A DNA stretch of 64,000 bases from Mesocentrotus franciscanus. Its lineage: Eukaryota > Echinodermata > Echinoidea > Camarodonta > Strongylocentrotidae. Under the pieces are notes generated by a model. The model did not search any database. It was given only the letters and a program-made list of their open reading frames with translations, and was not told the DNA's origin. Shown here piece by piece: positions 10,921 to 24,385 of this stretch (position 1 is its first letter; the number at the start of each line of letters is the position of its first letter). Made by a program: the position numbers and the translations under genes. The DNA lies in NCBI GenBank assembly GCA_037976565.1, contig CP137685.1:27772827-27836826 (forward strand). Reading direction: 5' to 3'.

Positions 10921-12477
10921 GTAAATCTTACTATAGAGTTTCTTCCACAAGAAAACAACAATAGTCAAGGCGATCTCTTTTTGAGAATAATTATCATCTT
11001 TATTGTCAAGATATAAACATTCTCATTTCACATAGTATACCATCAATATTATGTTCGTGCGAGCGGAAAAATAGCTTTTATCATATACATGTAATTATAT
11101 ACTCGAGCAAATGAATCTATAAAACCTACTCTACTTTCCGAACGTAAGTTACGGGGCAAGGCAAAACATAAATGTTATCGGAATGCATGGCATTTTACAT
11201 TTCAACAGATACATACAATGCACTACCATTTAGACAGCTTTAAAAAGGATAAAGAACATTAATGAAGCTAACGGGTGCATTATTTCTCTGTCTCCCTCTC
11301 TCGGCTCTCTCTCTCTCTCTCTCTATTTCGTTTTATACTTCAGCGTTATACGTTTACCCTGAAACAAAGTCACATGAAGTAAATGGTCATCACCACATTT
11401 GATCACAATTACAATATTTTTCTACAGAAATATTATCCATTTAACGTTGGTAATCACATTTTCTTAAAGTCTAAGAACATATATATGACCCGCTTTCTAG
11501 TCTACAGGTAGTTTTGAAATATGTAACAAATACATACTCGTACTGATATTTATACACGATTAGTTTGGTACCATTTCATACTTATTTCATAGTGGGGACA
11601 CAATACTATCACAACAATGGAAGCAACATTGCTCTAATCATAAAACAAACATATATGAGATGTAGACTACATAAATACAACTAGATAATTGGGATGAGTG
11701 CATCGTATATTATAATTTAAAAACTGGGGAAACATTACTGCAATCCCTATTTAGCTTACCTATAAACACACTAAAATTTTCCATGATCTGTACACGATTT
11801 TCGTGTAAATACAAGTGATTGATATACTATCGAGTGCAACGTCGAAACAATGAGAGCAATATCGTTTACACATTTCAGAACACACTGAAATCATGAAAGA
11901 ATTTGAGCTATATAATCTGGTTCGTCATAATGGACTACATGGAGACAAAAAGTTTAATTTAACACGATCAAAAAGACTTCCGAAAAATCATCCCAAGGCA
12001 ATCGCACGTTTTGACATGTGCGAACAGTGCAATGACATATTACATAATCATTTCTAAAGGCAATATAATAGGGTATTGAAATTGTCCTTGACTTGATATC
12101 TTGAAAGTCCTTGCGATCGTGTTATTTTTATAAAATTGGATTATAATTTTCAGCTGCAGCCATCATACAGTAAAACATTCAACTTGGTCTCAATACAAAA
12201 TTATCTTTCCTTCGTTTGAGCATGAACAACGAAAATGGCAGTTTTTTTTCCTCATATATTTATAAAACACTTTTTACAGTCAAGAAGTTTAAAAACACTT
12301 TACAAACGCTCGCCACTATTCAAACAATAAAGTCGTTTGTGTAATGTGTTCATGTAAACGACCTCTAAACTACATAATACAACCATCGCATCATAATAAT
12401 AAATACAAACACATTCATCATTACAAACATGTCATAGAATTAGAGGCCTCTCCGTTTAAACGAAAAATAGCAATATT
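10921..12477 (+). other. AT-rich intergenic sequence up to the gap
   Basis: No gene seen; a short CT tract lies at 11282-11325. It matches 20961-22549 almost base for base. Confidence 0.5.
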
Positions 12478-12977
12478 NNNNNNNNNNNNNNNNNNNNNNN
12501 NNNNNNNNNNNNNNNNNNNNNNNNNNNNNNNNNNNNNNNNNNNNNNNNNNNNNNNNNNNNNNNNNNNNNNNNNNNNNNNNNNNNNNNNNNNNNNNNNNNN
12601 NNNNNNNNNNNNNNNNNNNNNNNNNNNNNNNNNNNNNNNNNNNNNNNNNNNNNNNNNNNNNNNNNNNNNNNNNNNNNNNNNNNNNNNNNNNNNNNNNNNN
12701 NNNNNNNNNNNNNNNNNNNNNNNNNNNNNNNNNNNNNNNNNNNNNNNNNNNNNNNNNNNNNNNNNNNNNNNNNNNNNNNNNNNNNNNNNNNNNNNNNNNN
12801 NNNNNNNNNNNNNNNNNNNNNNNNNNNNNNNNNNNNNNNNNNNNNNNNNNNNNNNNNNNNNNNNNNNNNNNNNNNNNNNNNNNNNNNNNNNNNNNNNNNN
12901 NNNNNNNNNNNNNNNNNNNNNNNNNNNNNNNNNNNNNNNNNNNNNNNNNNNNNNNNNNNNNNNNNNNNNNNNNNNNN
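12478..12977. other. Assembly gap, exactly 500 N
   Basis: Five hundred consecutive N bases, a round placeholder length. The left flank is the end of duplicate copy 1 and the right flank is the beginning of copy 2. Confidence 0.99.
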
Positions 12978-13464
12978 CCTTGCACCCTTGAAGCTATATC
13001 TGTGCATATAGGGCTGCGTCCGTCTCTGGATGTACCTGAATGCCCTGGACTGGTGCAATGGAAATGTTTCTCCTTTGATGGATGGATAGTGATAGTGTTT
13101 GTGATGTGATGAATGTAGTTGTGTTGGTACATATCCATGTTGCAAAATTCACTCACATGTTTCCTCTCCTTAACCTTTTAAATATGTATTGTTTGTTTGT
13201 TTGTTTATTCATTTATGTTTGGCTTGAAGCATGAAAATCCGACTTTCTAAGCATTGTACGATATGCGGTATCACTTGTTTCCTAGTTCCAAAATCGCAAT
13301 GGCTTTTACATGTTTCCATGTATGATACTTCTATGTCGAGTTTGCACAATATAACAAGTGAAAAGTAGTATGCATGGCAGAGGCGGTGGTAGTAGAGGCG
13401 GTGGTAGTAGAGTAGAGGGCATAGGTCTTACATTGCGAATTGTTACTCTTCTATATACACACAG

Positions 13465-13625
13465 TTGCCTGCGGAGGTCTATTCACTGGTCTGCGAGGGA
13501 ATATTTCCAGTCCGTCCTATCCCGAGCCCTATCCGCGGGATAAGAATTGTGTCTGGCAGATCGTAGCACCTTCCAACTACAGGATCTCACTCCAGTTCCT
13601 CACCTTTGACCTTGAGGGCAACGAG
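13465..13625 (+). CDS. BMP1/tld: tolloid copy 2 exon: CUB3 first half
   Basis: Same coding sequence and splice sites as 3396-3556. Confidence 0.88.
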
Positions 13626-16600
13626 GTCAGATATGTCATTAGTTTTATAATCCTTTTACTGACTCTTGTCTAGATACGTACATTAATTTTTGAAATGACG
13701 TTCGCACTATAATCTCCATGAAGCCATGTTTTATTTGTAGCACATCGGGGAAGGTTACAAGGTTTTAGAAATCTCTCAAAGCACGTGGTATATCGTATAA
13801 CTTCGTACATACATCGAACGTACATCGTAAGTGAGTTACATGCTCCGTCGACAGTCCCTCCGCGATCAATATCCTGCTCTTAGTCTGGACCAGAAATCTT
13901 TAACAAAATAAATCCCCGGGCATTTGTCGACCGGCCATGTGTGGAGCACCAAAAAGTGAGCTAGGACCGTCGCTTACATTTATGATTCATTGCATTTTCA
14001 GGTGTGCAAATACGACTACGTTGATGTTCGTAGCGGGCTGAACGAAGAAGGATCACTCCACGGCAAGTTCTGCGGCAACGAAATTCCCGAGACGATCACA
14101 TCACGTTTCAACAATCTCCGTATCGATTTCCGATCAGACAACACGGTCGCCAAGGAAGGCTTTTTTGCAAACTTCTTCGCTGGTAATTCATGAAATATTA
14201 CATTAAACTAAAACTCAAGTATGTGTTTTAATGTATATTCTTTGTGTTAATAATAAATGAATTATCATTGGAATAGACCGGTCTGAAGGTCGGTGAAAAT
14301 GTATATAGTGCTTGAAGTTGAAGGAAAACAGATTCTAGAGCCGTCGTGTGCGATTAAACGCAACTTGCAACCAATCAGATTATTGTATTAAGGACTTTTG
14401 ATTGACATTTCAGTTACGTTTTATTGTGAGTGGCTTCTGGTGTATTTTCTTTTTCTTGACATCAGTTGAAAGCCATCCGACCGAAAAACATATTTCTTTT
14501 AAAAGGTACCATTTTATTATCTTTCTTGATTTAAATGTCAACATATTTTCTAGCAATATAAATCGGCATTCAACTTATGATCAGATCGGTCTTCTTAACA
14601 TTGGTAGCAGGGTTTTATTATCTGCTTTATTATTAGTTGAATAAATCTATGAATCTTCTTAACTTCTTTCCACTTTTTTTATTGTTAGATGTGGACGAGT
14701 GCGAAGAAGGTAACGGTGGGTGTCAGCACATCTGTACCAATACACTAGGGAGCTACACGTGTTCATGTCGAAATGGGTTTACAGTGCATGAGAACCTACA
14801 CGGATGCAAAGAGTGTAAGTAAAGTGTTAGCGGATATAATGATAAGGTGTCAGCCGAATCGATTATAAGGCTAAGGTGTTAGCTTGTGACATGATTCCTG
14901 TTGAAAGATCTGGCGTTAGCCAATGGGGTGATTTACCTTTAGCTTTCAGATTGATAACAGGTGTTAGCTGAGGATGGGTAGGTGTTAGTTGGTTGAATGA
15001 TTAGAGAGTTAATCGTTGGTTGTTAACTTCTTAGCTGTTTAGATGGTATTAGCAGTTGAAGTTGTACGATGTTCGCTTGGAATAGTAAAGGTGTTAGTGG
15101 ATGAGATAATAAGATATTAGCCAATTGAAGGACCTGTATTAGCCGGTGATGAAGGTTTTAATCGGACGGTGTTAGCCGTTTGGATGACGAAGTGTTAGAG
15201 GGATGTTCAGTGTAAGCTGGTGACATGAAAACTCACGTTTGAAAGAGGAGAAAAAGTCGATTGTTTGATAAGCTATTAGCCTATTATGATGATGAGGAAT
15301 CGTTGCCGATAATGTTTTCGGATAGGCTCTTTGCAATTAAATTAATAGCACAGAACTTTTGGCCGATTCGGATCCATCGCACCTCTAAAATGCTGTTAAT
15401 TGACTTTGCAATTTTGCTCCTAATTTTCTTTTCCAGCGGGTTGTAGGAGAGAGATACAGTCCACCACTGGCATCATCACAAGTCCCAACTATCCCGACAA
15501 TTACCCGAAGCGTAAAGAGTGTACTTGGCATATTTCTGCAAACCCTGGACATAAGATTGTGTTGGTAAGCAGATCCTTGCCCAAGTGAAGATATGTTAGA
15601 CACGTAATAATTATGTAGGCCTACATTCTGCTCATGGCATTGACAAAAATATATATGTAAAGGATTGAAAACGAAGGGAGAATTAAGTCAAATGACAATA
15701 CCAGGTCACCAATCTCTCAATTTTTTATTTTCATTTTACGGAAACACTTTCGTCTTCATTATTGTTCATTTTACCGAAACACTTTTGTCTTCATAGTTTT
15801 TAATGATACCTGAACTACTGATCGGTTCTCAAAAATTCCCAAAATTTGTGTTTATCTTCTTACGTTTTTACGAAGTGTCTCCGAAACTCTAAAAATTATG
15901 GTGAATAAAGAAATCGATGAAAATTCATTAAAAAACTCACCGTGTCTTTTCTCCCGTAGATGTTCGATGATTTCGACCTAGAGCAGCACCAGGAGTGCAC
16001 CTACGACCGCGTCGAAGTCTTTGACGGCGACAACGATGAAGGTCAGGTCCTGGGCCGGTACTGCGGCGCTACAATCCCGGACGCAGTCGTATCGAGTAGC
16101 AACCACATGTTCATTAGTTTCTACTCGGATGCCTCCGTTTCGAGGAGTGGCTTCTCCGCCACGCACTCTACGCGTAAGTTACGCCAGGTATTGGAGGGGA
16201 TCGTTTCAACAATTTGCGTACAGGCGTGTACCCATATGCTTGCGTAGACGTACAGGTGTGTCGGCTTGAAAGCGTTATTGGCCGTGGGCATGTAGCGCAG
16301 GCATGCGGGCGTACTGCCCAATTGGCGTCGCTTTTAATTGTTATTAAGCTTATGCCCCATTTACGCTTGCACAAAATTTAATTTTCTCCGATAGCCGACT
16401 GGTCGCAGGTCACTCTGCCCAACGACTCTACTCAATACACCTGGGTAACGAGGAGTAAATTTACATAAAAAATACCTTTCATGTTAAATCCATGCCAGTT
16501 AAATTTGTCTCATCTTCGTTTCAACAGAATGCGGTGGCCGGCTCGTCGCAGAACTCTCAGCCCAGCGACTCTACTCGCACGCCGATTACGGAGACCAGAA

Positions 16601-17992
16601 CTATGAGAATCAGGCAAGTCAGTCAAAGAATCGTAGACAAATTGGGATTTACTTTCGGGCAGTTAGACCCGATCTCTGTGGTCTTGGTTAGTTCGTCGCT
16701 TGTATCTTAGTTACATTAGAAACTGTCAAGTCAGTTTAAACTATTGGAAATGCCCGACGATTCATGGACGATTCATTGACGATTCCATGTAGTAACGAAG
16801 GTTTCTAAACGTAACGTAGGTTTCCAAAGTAACGTAAGGTTTCCAAAAGTAACGTAGGTTTCTGAGTGTAAGGTACATCACTAGCGACAAGTGACCCATT
16901 GATTGTGCCGATATATTGTGCTTTTCTTCTTCTTTCTTAAACTATAAACTAATCGAGCTCTTTAAACATATTTAAATTAAGATAGGACATGAAGATCATG
17001 TACGATTTTATCTCTTTGCTCTTGATTTGTATTTCTTGCAATGTTTAGTTGTTTTTATTTTTCAAGTAAAATTGAATCCATAATTAAATTCGTTACATAG
17101 CTTTTAGCAGGCATAAAACTACTTCGTGACGTACGGTTTCCCTTCTAACGTTTCAAACATCTCTTTCATCAATTGACAGGAGTCGTGTGAATGGACGATT
17201 GTCTCGCCCGATGACCATTTCATCCATCTCTGGTTCCGATCATTCGACATCGAACACGAGACGGAATGTAACTACGACCAGGTGATGATCCTTGATGGCG
17301 ACAATCATGCGGCAGAATCTTTTGGACGGTTTTGCGGTCATCGAGTAAGTTGCCTTTTCTCGTTCGTATATGATTTTACTCTTAATTATCCGTTCTTATT
17401 GTTTCTAATGAATTCGTTATTATTCCCTTTATAATGTTCCCTGTCTTTTAAAGTTATTTTCTCGTATTGTTATGTATTTAAATTCAAAATCTTCATCGTC
17501 TTTTAAGCTCCCATTAGGTTGGACAATGTAAAGAAAAAAATTCGTTTGTTCCCGTCTGCTTACCTTTCCGCCTTCCTTTTATTTAAAAGATATTTTGTTT
17601 TTGTATGTACGTACCAAAATGAAGTTACAATTCAAATGAAACAAACAAAAACCATTGTTCCTTTTATCAAAACGATAATCAGCATGCGTTAAATATTCTA
17701 CTTTTTTTTAAATATAGTTCAGCTAAACAAATTTCAATTAGAATTTAAGGAAAACAAATGATGTATTATCATCCTTATCCTTCATCTTTGTTTTATTTCT
17801 CTTTTCGTTTTTACCTTTTCTTGATTGAAACAGACCCCAGACGATATAGTTTCATCTGGTGATTCATTGATGATTACCTTCTCTTCTGATGATACTATTA
17901 ATAAGAAGGGCTTCCTCGCAATATTCAAGCTAACTGATGGAGAATTATTAGAGGATCGAGTCGAAGAAGAGGAAGAAATATATTATAACTGA
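13465..17992 (+). CDS. BMP1/tld: Second copy of tolloid C-terminal exons (CUB3 to stop), 8 exons
   Basis: Exons 13465-13625, 14002-14182, 14689-14814, 15437-15564, 15960-16173, 16528-16613, 17180-17344 and 17834-17992 join in one frame to 405 residues plus stop. They encode CUB3-EGF2-CUB4-CUB5 with every splice site preserved, including the GC donor. The matching EGF1, CUB2 and CUB1 exons are absent upstream because the block begins at the N gap. If real, this would be a headless tolloid fragment or the tail of a tandem duplicate. The perfect exon match and the gap placement argue for one gene assembled twice. Do not count it as a separate locus without read-depth support. Confidence 0.85.
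14002..14182 (+). CDS. BMP1/tld: tolloid copy 2 exon: CUB3 second half
   Basis: Same coding sequence and splice sites as 3933-4113. Confidence 0.88.
14689..14814 (+). CDS. BMP1/tld: tolloid copy 2 exon: EGF2
   Basis: Same coding sequence and splice sites as 4636-4761. Confidence 0.88.
15437..15564 (+). CDS. BMP1/tld: tolloid copy 2 exon: CUB4 first half
   Basis: Same coding sequence and splice sites as 5385-5512. Confidence 0.88.
15960..16173 (+). CDS. BMP1/tld: tolloid copy 2 exon: CUB4 second half
   Basis: Same coding sequence and splice sites as 5906-6119. Confidence 0.88.
16528..16613 (+). CDS. BMP1/tld: tolloid copy 2 exon: CUB5 start (GC donor)
   Basis: Same coding sequence as 6474-6559; the GC donor CAG|gcaagt is also preserved. 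Confidence 0.86.
17180..17344 (+). CDS. BMP1/tld: tolloid copy 2 exon: CUB5 middle
   Basis: Same coding sequence and splice sites as 7123-7287. Confidence 0.88.
17834..17992 (+). CDS. BMP1/tld: tolloid copy 2 terminal exon
   Basis: Same coding sequence and stop as 7785-7943. The preceding intron lacks a few bases found in copy 1 (near 7710). Confidence 0.88.
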   Translation, partial: TPDDIVSSGDSLMITFSSDDTINKKGFLAIFKLTDGELLEDRVEEEEEIYYN

Positions 17993-19216
17993 GAATAGAA
18001 CCCGAGAGATAAAGAAAACTTGAATCGGGAGTTTACCTCTGCTAAACAGCATGTGTGAAATATAGAGTGCACTCGTATATGAGATATTTTCATATGACTG
18101 ACACTTCGAACCAGAAGATTCCTTCATATGCTCTGATGTACAAATTGTAGGTGTGATTTGGAGACACATTCAAATTCAACTTGTAGACAGTGACTTTTAA
18201 GAGAACACCTCGCCATATTCTTTCAGGGATTATTCAAAAGTGACTTATGAATTTTTAAAATGCGCACTGCACAATACGCCAAGAAGTGTGTTTTAATGTA
18301 GATAATTTTGGTACCCTGATCAATTTTGTTTTAGAGAACTTATATTTTAGAGTTGTGTTCAGCAAAATGCGACGATAAACCGGAAGAATTTGATTGTCTG
18401 TCCATGGTTAGATGTAGACTTGCCTATGTTTTGCGCAATTAGTAACATACAACAATTAAAGTACTCCTGAATTTCCATGCAAGTGATATGTACATGTACT
18501 TTATAGCTACCGAAATTTAGAGGTAAAATCTGGTTGATCTCGCAGTTTGCCGATAGATGTTGCAAGTTTTTTCAACAAGCCCCCCTCCAAAAAGATCATC
18601 AATATTTGTGATTTGGCATTTGCCGACAGAATATTTTTGTATTGGGGATAGAAATATCCCACACCCATCTCAGCGACGTCCATGTATAATATAGATGTAT
18701 GAGAAACAAATTAAGCTTAAGAAAAGAGTTTTATAAAATTTGTGTAACGTATTTTGTATCAGCTAGATGCAATAGCAGTGATGTATACCTTCCCATATTC
18801 AGGTATCGTGTGTGTTCATTAGCTCTCTTATAACATAGACGATCGTGTGTGTACGCAATCGTTATCCAATGTGAAGCGAGAACTTAGTATAAATAATATC
18901 ATTGCTATTTTTATAATGTTATTCTTATATGAAAAGTAACTTTTAAGATGTCCGTGTACTGGCAAGAGTAAGAGTAAAAAAAGCCTTTACCCTCAATTTC
19001 CGTAACTGTATTATCATGTATGAGTCAGCATGTAGTTTACAGTTTTCGTCTTATCCTGCCCACCGCTCCTTCCCAGCGGTTTTTGAAAACAGCACCTGCT
19101 TTGTCATTGTATTTTGAAAATCAATCTGAATTTATATTAAAGGATGGTGATGATTTTCATGATTAATTGCTTATTACTGACAAATACGATTATAATGGTG
19201 ATGTTGATGAAGGTTA

Positions 19217-19777
19217 TTAAAGGGATAGTTGAGTTCTTGTTTAAGACCGCAAGTGCCTTCCAAGTGCATGGTTAATGCTCTTATTCTTATTTATGACATT
19301 TCTAGTGCCCTTTTAGAACCTAAAATTGTTATGAAGGTAATTTTAGACCCCAAAACGTGTGAATTTAGATTGAAAACGATCATACCAATTCAGCTCCACT
19401 TTAAAAAAAATACGGTGACCGTTAATTAATTAATTAATAATAAAATACACGGGCCTGGTTCTGCGTATTATAACCAACACGACAAAGCCAACAAAAAGCC
19501 AATGTTGGCATTGGCTGGAATAAAACGTATAAGGCGCTATCTCGTTTTCCAACGGCTCGTTCAAAATTACCGAATAATTTTGTGGAGCACCACAAATATT
19601 AGAAATTGTTATATTTATGGATATTTCAGCCGTCTCTGAACCGATTTTGATCAAACAGGAGATGATTTTGTCATTTGAGTTGTATATTCTTTCAAATTTG
19701 ACACTCAGGTTATCATTATCTCACAAAAAATTATTTTGTGTAGCGCCCTCTGCAACAGAACGCAACTATCCCTTTAA
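19217..19777. mobile_element. TTAA-flanked MITE, family 1 (copy in block 2)
   Basis: The body is 19221-19773 with TTAA on both sides. It is the same insertion as 9171-9721, carried in the duplicated block, not an independent transposition. Confidence 0.8.
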
Positions 19778-20711
19778 GATAATTGATATCGTTAAAAATG
19801 GACTAAGTATTACATCTTTGCTGAAAGACAAAACCCGCTTCTTGAACTCTAGAAGTCGTTATGCTGATGTTGTAGTTGTTCATAAAATTTTAAGGGCTTA
19901 CGAGAAATTTTGTATACTCTTCGTTAACCAAAGAAAATTTAATGATGGTTACAATCAGAACTTACGGAAGAAAAATTGATAACAGGAGAAAAGGGAAGAT
20001 GTTTGGACGGAGGTTTGTAATTATAATTTCCATCTTCACATATCTATGCAAATTCAGAAAAGCTACCAACGGAAGACATTGTACATCAAAATGAACCCTT
20101 TGAGAACCATGATAGGTAGAGATACCATGTATAAGGGTATTTTTAGATTGCGACAAAAGAGGGTTAAAAAGACCATCGTACCGAATTGCAACTTAGCGGC
20201 AATGGACACTATGCCGTTGATGTTCCTGATAAATGTATCGTTCTTTTCTGTCATGTAAAATGAACTGTAAATACAATGTACATTTTATTATTTTGTAGGG
20301 TTGTAATAAGTGTATAGACAAGCCGGACAATCATTGTTACCATCACCAACCGAGTGTGCTATTTAATGAGAAAACAAATACTTTGGAGTACGAATCCGAC
20401 CGCAAATTGTGGTCAAAAGATCGTAATAATACAGTAGGCGACCTGCTGTGTATTTCCTGCACATTCTTTTCATAACAGTTTCATCGTGAATATTGAAATT
20501 CTTATTTGTACAGTTTTTGGCCAAATTTTAAATGTATCCTTCCATTTGAATAATTCTCTCTTGAGTTTGTTTCTTTTAAAAATAAATATCTTGTACAACA
20601 TTATCTTCAGTGTAATTTGTCTTCCAGTTGTGAATAGTATACTGTTCTGTGATGTTGTGTTTTAAGTATACTCTTTTTCCACATTCAAACTCACACATTA
20701 TCCCGAGTTAA

Positions 20712-20960
20712 CCCCCCCCCCCTCCCCTCTCTCTTTCTATCTCCTCCCCTTCTCCATGTCTCTCTCTCAGTCTCTCTCTCTGACCCCTCCTCTCTCCCTC
20801 TCTCTCTGTCCTCCCCTTCTCCTCTCTGTTTCTTTCTCCCTCTCTTCCTCTTCACATCTTTCTTGTTCCATACTCCCTTCTCTCAAGCTCATCTTGCATG
20901 TCCTCATGCTCTCCAATTCCTTATTATACCTCTCCTCACTCACCCTCTCCCTCACACTCT
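20712..20960 (+). repeat. CT-rich low-complexity tract (block 2)
   Basis: Partner of 10660-10920. Here a run of about 12 C is present that copy 1 lacks, a typical polymorphic or error-prone site. Confidence 0.8.
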
Positions 20961-22254
20961 CTACTTCCCTATCTCTTCCCTTACGTAAATCTTACCATAG
21001 AGTTTCTTCCACAAGAAAACAACAATAGTCAAGGCGATCTCTTTTTTGAGAATAATTATCATCTTTATTGTCAAGCATATAAACATTCTCATTTCACATA
21101 GTATACCATCAATATTATGTTCGTGCGAGCGGAAAAATAGCTTTTATCATATACATGTAATTATATACTCGAGCAAATGAATCTATAAAACCTACTCTAC
21201 TTTCCGAACGTAAGTTACGGGGCAAGGCAAAACATAAATGTTATCGGAATGCATGGCATTTTACATTTCAACAGATACATACAATGCACTACCATTTAGA
21301 CAGCTTTAAAAAGGATAAAGAACATTAATGAAGCTAACGGGTGCATTATTTCTCTGTCTCCCTCTCTCGGCTCTCTCTCTCTCTCTCTCTATTTCGTTTT
21401 ATACTTCAGCGTTATACGTTTACCCTGAAACAAAGTCACATGAAGTAAATGGTCATCACCACATTTGATCACAATTACAATATTTTTCTACAAAAATATT
21501 ATCCATTTAACGTTGGTAATCACATTGTTTCTTAAAGTCTAAGAACATATATATGACCCGCTTTCTAGTCTACAGGTAGTTTTGAAATATGTAACAAATA
21601 CATACTCGTACTGATATTTATACACGATTAGTTTGGTACCATTTCATACTTATTTCATAGTGGGGACACAATACTATCACAACAATGGAAGCAACATTGC
21701 TCTAATCATAAAACAAACATATATGAGATGTAGACTACATAAATACAACTAGATAATTGGGATGAGTGCATCGTATATTATAATTTAAAAAAACTGGGGA
21801 AACATTACTGCAATCCCTATTTAGCTTACCTATAAACACACTAAAATTTTCCATGATCTGTACACGATTTTCGTGTAAATACAAGTGATTGATATACTAT
21901 CGAGTGCAACGTCGAAACAATGAATATCGTTTACACATTTCAGAACACACTGAAATCATGAAAGAATTTGAGCTATATAATCTGGTTCGTCATAATGGAC
22001 TACATGGAGACAAAAGTTTAATTTAACACGATCAAAAAGATCAAAAGACTTCCGAAAAATCATCCCAAGGCAATCGCACGTTTTGACATGTGCGAACAGT
22101 GCAATGACATATTACATAATCATTTCTAAAGGCAATATAATAGGGTATTGAAATTGTCCTTGACTTGATATCTTGAAAGTCCTTGCGATCGTGTTATTTT
22201 TATAAAATTGGATTATAATTTTCAGCTGCAGCCATCATACTGTAAAACATTCAA

Positions 22255-23000
22255 CTTGGTCTCAATACAAAATTATCTTTCCTTCGTTTGAGCATGAACA
22301 ACGAAAATGGCAGTTTTTTTTCCTCATATATTTATAAAACACTTTTTACAGTCAAGAAGTTTAAAAACACTTTACAAACGCTCGCCACTATTCAAACAAT
22401 AAAGTCGTTTGTGTAATGTGTTCATGTAAACGACCTCTAAACTACATAATACAACCATCGCATCATAATAATAAATACAAACACATTCATCATTACAAAC
22501 ATGTCATAGAATTAGAGGCCTCTCCGTTTAAACGAAAAATAGCAATATTTTCGAGATCCATGATGTTGCAAACACTAGAAATGGCGGCTAATATTAAAAC
22601 AATAAGGCATCTGAATAATGTTTCATGTAAACGCACTTTACAGTATGAACACAACCATCTCATATAATGAATAAACCATTATGTTTATCATATCACAAAT
22701 AGAGGCTTTTTCGTTTGAGCATGATTATACACAACAAAAAATGGCGATATTAGTAACAATTCTCGACATTCTCTACAAAGATATACTAAAAATAACCTTC
22801 ACAAAAAATATGAGGCATAAACAGGTTGACCTAAATAGTGTAAACGCACCATCAACTAGTACAACACACGATAATAAATACACATACACATACAAGTCCT
22901 TTCACACAAGGCACTTTAAAAACACCATACATACATATTTAAAAAAAATTGACAAACTCGATGGCTCTGCGCTTTACATATTGGGCAGAATACAGCAACA
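22255..23000 (+). repeat. Diverged tandem repeat, about three units
   Basis: Sequences around 22275, 22515 and 22700 share cgtttgagcatgaacaac-like or cgtttaaacg-like text, an aaaatggcg motif, tcatgtaaacg and acaaccatc, about 200-240 bases apart. It lies downstream of the SLC16-like gene and could be part of its 3' UTR. Low identity; the short ORFs here are not convincing genes. Confidence 0.45.
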
Positions 23001-24041
23001 TAATGCTCTAGCAACTCATATTCCCTGAAAACACCCTGTGTTTTTAACTCTTTACAATTTTCTTAAATAATCCCCTTTGATGATTGCATTGCTTGTTTGC
23101 TGCATGGGAAGATACACATAAAATATATCAATAATATTATGAAACTATATAGCACCAAATACGAAGAGTCTAATCGCTTTACAGATACATTACACTAGTT
23201 ATCGATTTCAGGCTTGCCTGCATACAATGTATGCACCTTCACCACCTCAATGTGTACCGCGAAAATGCGTTCATGTATTTCATCGCGAGATCCACTTATT
23301 TCACATTAAATGTTGGTCAAAAATGACCACTTAGTCACCTTTTTAACTGACGCTTCTCTAATCAACTCACTACAGCAAACAAAGATCATGAAACTAAGGC
23401 AAAAATGTCTCGTTTAAAAGCACCTTCAGGTCTTAACTAGCTTTTTTTAATTCACCAATTTTAATTTTATCAAATTGGGAATTATTCGCTCGTCATCGGA
23501 GCTGAAGAGAAGGGCATATAGTTTACACTGCAGACTGAAGAGCGACCTTCCACACAAGTTGCTTCAATCACTTATAGGTTCACGTCACGTGTTCTCTCTT
23601 CTTTCTCTAAACCACATACATACCTTGTGTTCAATTGCATTTGTATTCTATGTCGATAATCGCAATGGAACCCGTCCTGACGTTAAAAAAAAACTGGCAA
23701 TTTACTAAGATTTGTGCTCCCCGACTTTCCTTCTTAAATGGAAAATATTTCCATCATTTTTCCCCTCGAGAGTGTATTTTTTCATGTCAATCTGCGTATC
23801 TCCCTCCTCCCGATCTGATAATACTTTCCTCACTAAATTGTTGACATAACTTGAGGACATTTGTCTTGCTTTCTTACTATGTCATTTCTACATTTCTAGT
23901 CTGTATGACATCATCTCTTATGGACAAGGCAATTGCCAACAAAATGCATAGACCTTTCGCATAAGGTCCGGGAAATTTGCATGGGAGTGAAATTTGCCTC
24001 AATCAAAATTGTGAATTACATAAAGAAAAATGTGTAACCCT
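23000..24041 (-). other. Sequence downstream of the SLC16-like gene, possible 3' UTR
   Basis: AT-rich with no recognised gene; it probably includes the 3' UTR of the minus-strand transporter gene. Confidence 0.4.
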
Positions 24042-24385
24042 TCACACAGTAGAAACCTTGTCGACAACAACCGTATACTCTTGATAAACGACCACTGTCG
24101 AGTCTCTGACGTCGGCTTTGAGAACTTCAAGCGCGCCCTCTAAATCGACGCCCTTCTCCGTCAAGGCGTGCGCAACGGTGAGTGGTGTGCACGTTTCGAC
24201 CTTCAACATTGACGCGCTCTTGTCACTGGAGCGTTGACGCACGGACGAGTAGCGGCCCATGCGTATACGGTTCTTGCGGTTCTTGAGGCAGTATACTGTG
24301 AGATAGAGTGCAGCAGCGATCAGCCACAGGACGGCCCCGCAGTAGTTGGCCGGTGTGTACGACCCGGTCAGATCAAAGCTGAGCC
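24042..24385 (-). CDS. SLC16-like exon 6 (TM12 and C-terminal tail)
   Basis: The acceptor is gtttag|GGCTCA. It completes PGLSFDLTGSY, then TM12 (CGAVLWLIAAALYLTVY) and a tail ending VVDKVSTV and TGA. Confidence 0.9.

Larger units (their letters stand above)
2513..12477 (+). repeat. 10-kb near-identical block, copy 1
   Basis: This block contains tolloid CUB3 to stop plus 4.5 kb of downstream DNA. It is collinear with 12978-22549. Coding exons show no differences that I found; introns differ by small indels, a 12-base deletion, homopolymer lengths and sparse substitutions. Confidence 0.95.
12978..22549 (+). repeat. 10-kb near-identical block, copy 2
   Basis: It starts directly after the N gap at the same base that follows the 13-bp minisatellite in copy 1, and matches copy 1 until copy 1 hits the gap. 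Unique sequence continues past 22549. It is most likely an alternative haplotype or re-assembled copy of the same locus. Confidence 0.95.

Noticed and set aside
12344..13156. Long ORFs crossing the N gap
   Set aside because: They are open only because N bases contain no stops.
13465..17992. A second, independent tolloid gene
   Set aside because: No 5' exons, no coding differences seen, and the N gap at its edge all favour an assembly duplicate.
22681..23028. 115-codon ORF after the duplicated block
   Set aside because: It lies in a degenerate repeat with AT-rich composition; no recognisable domain.
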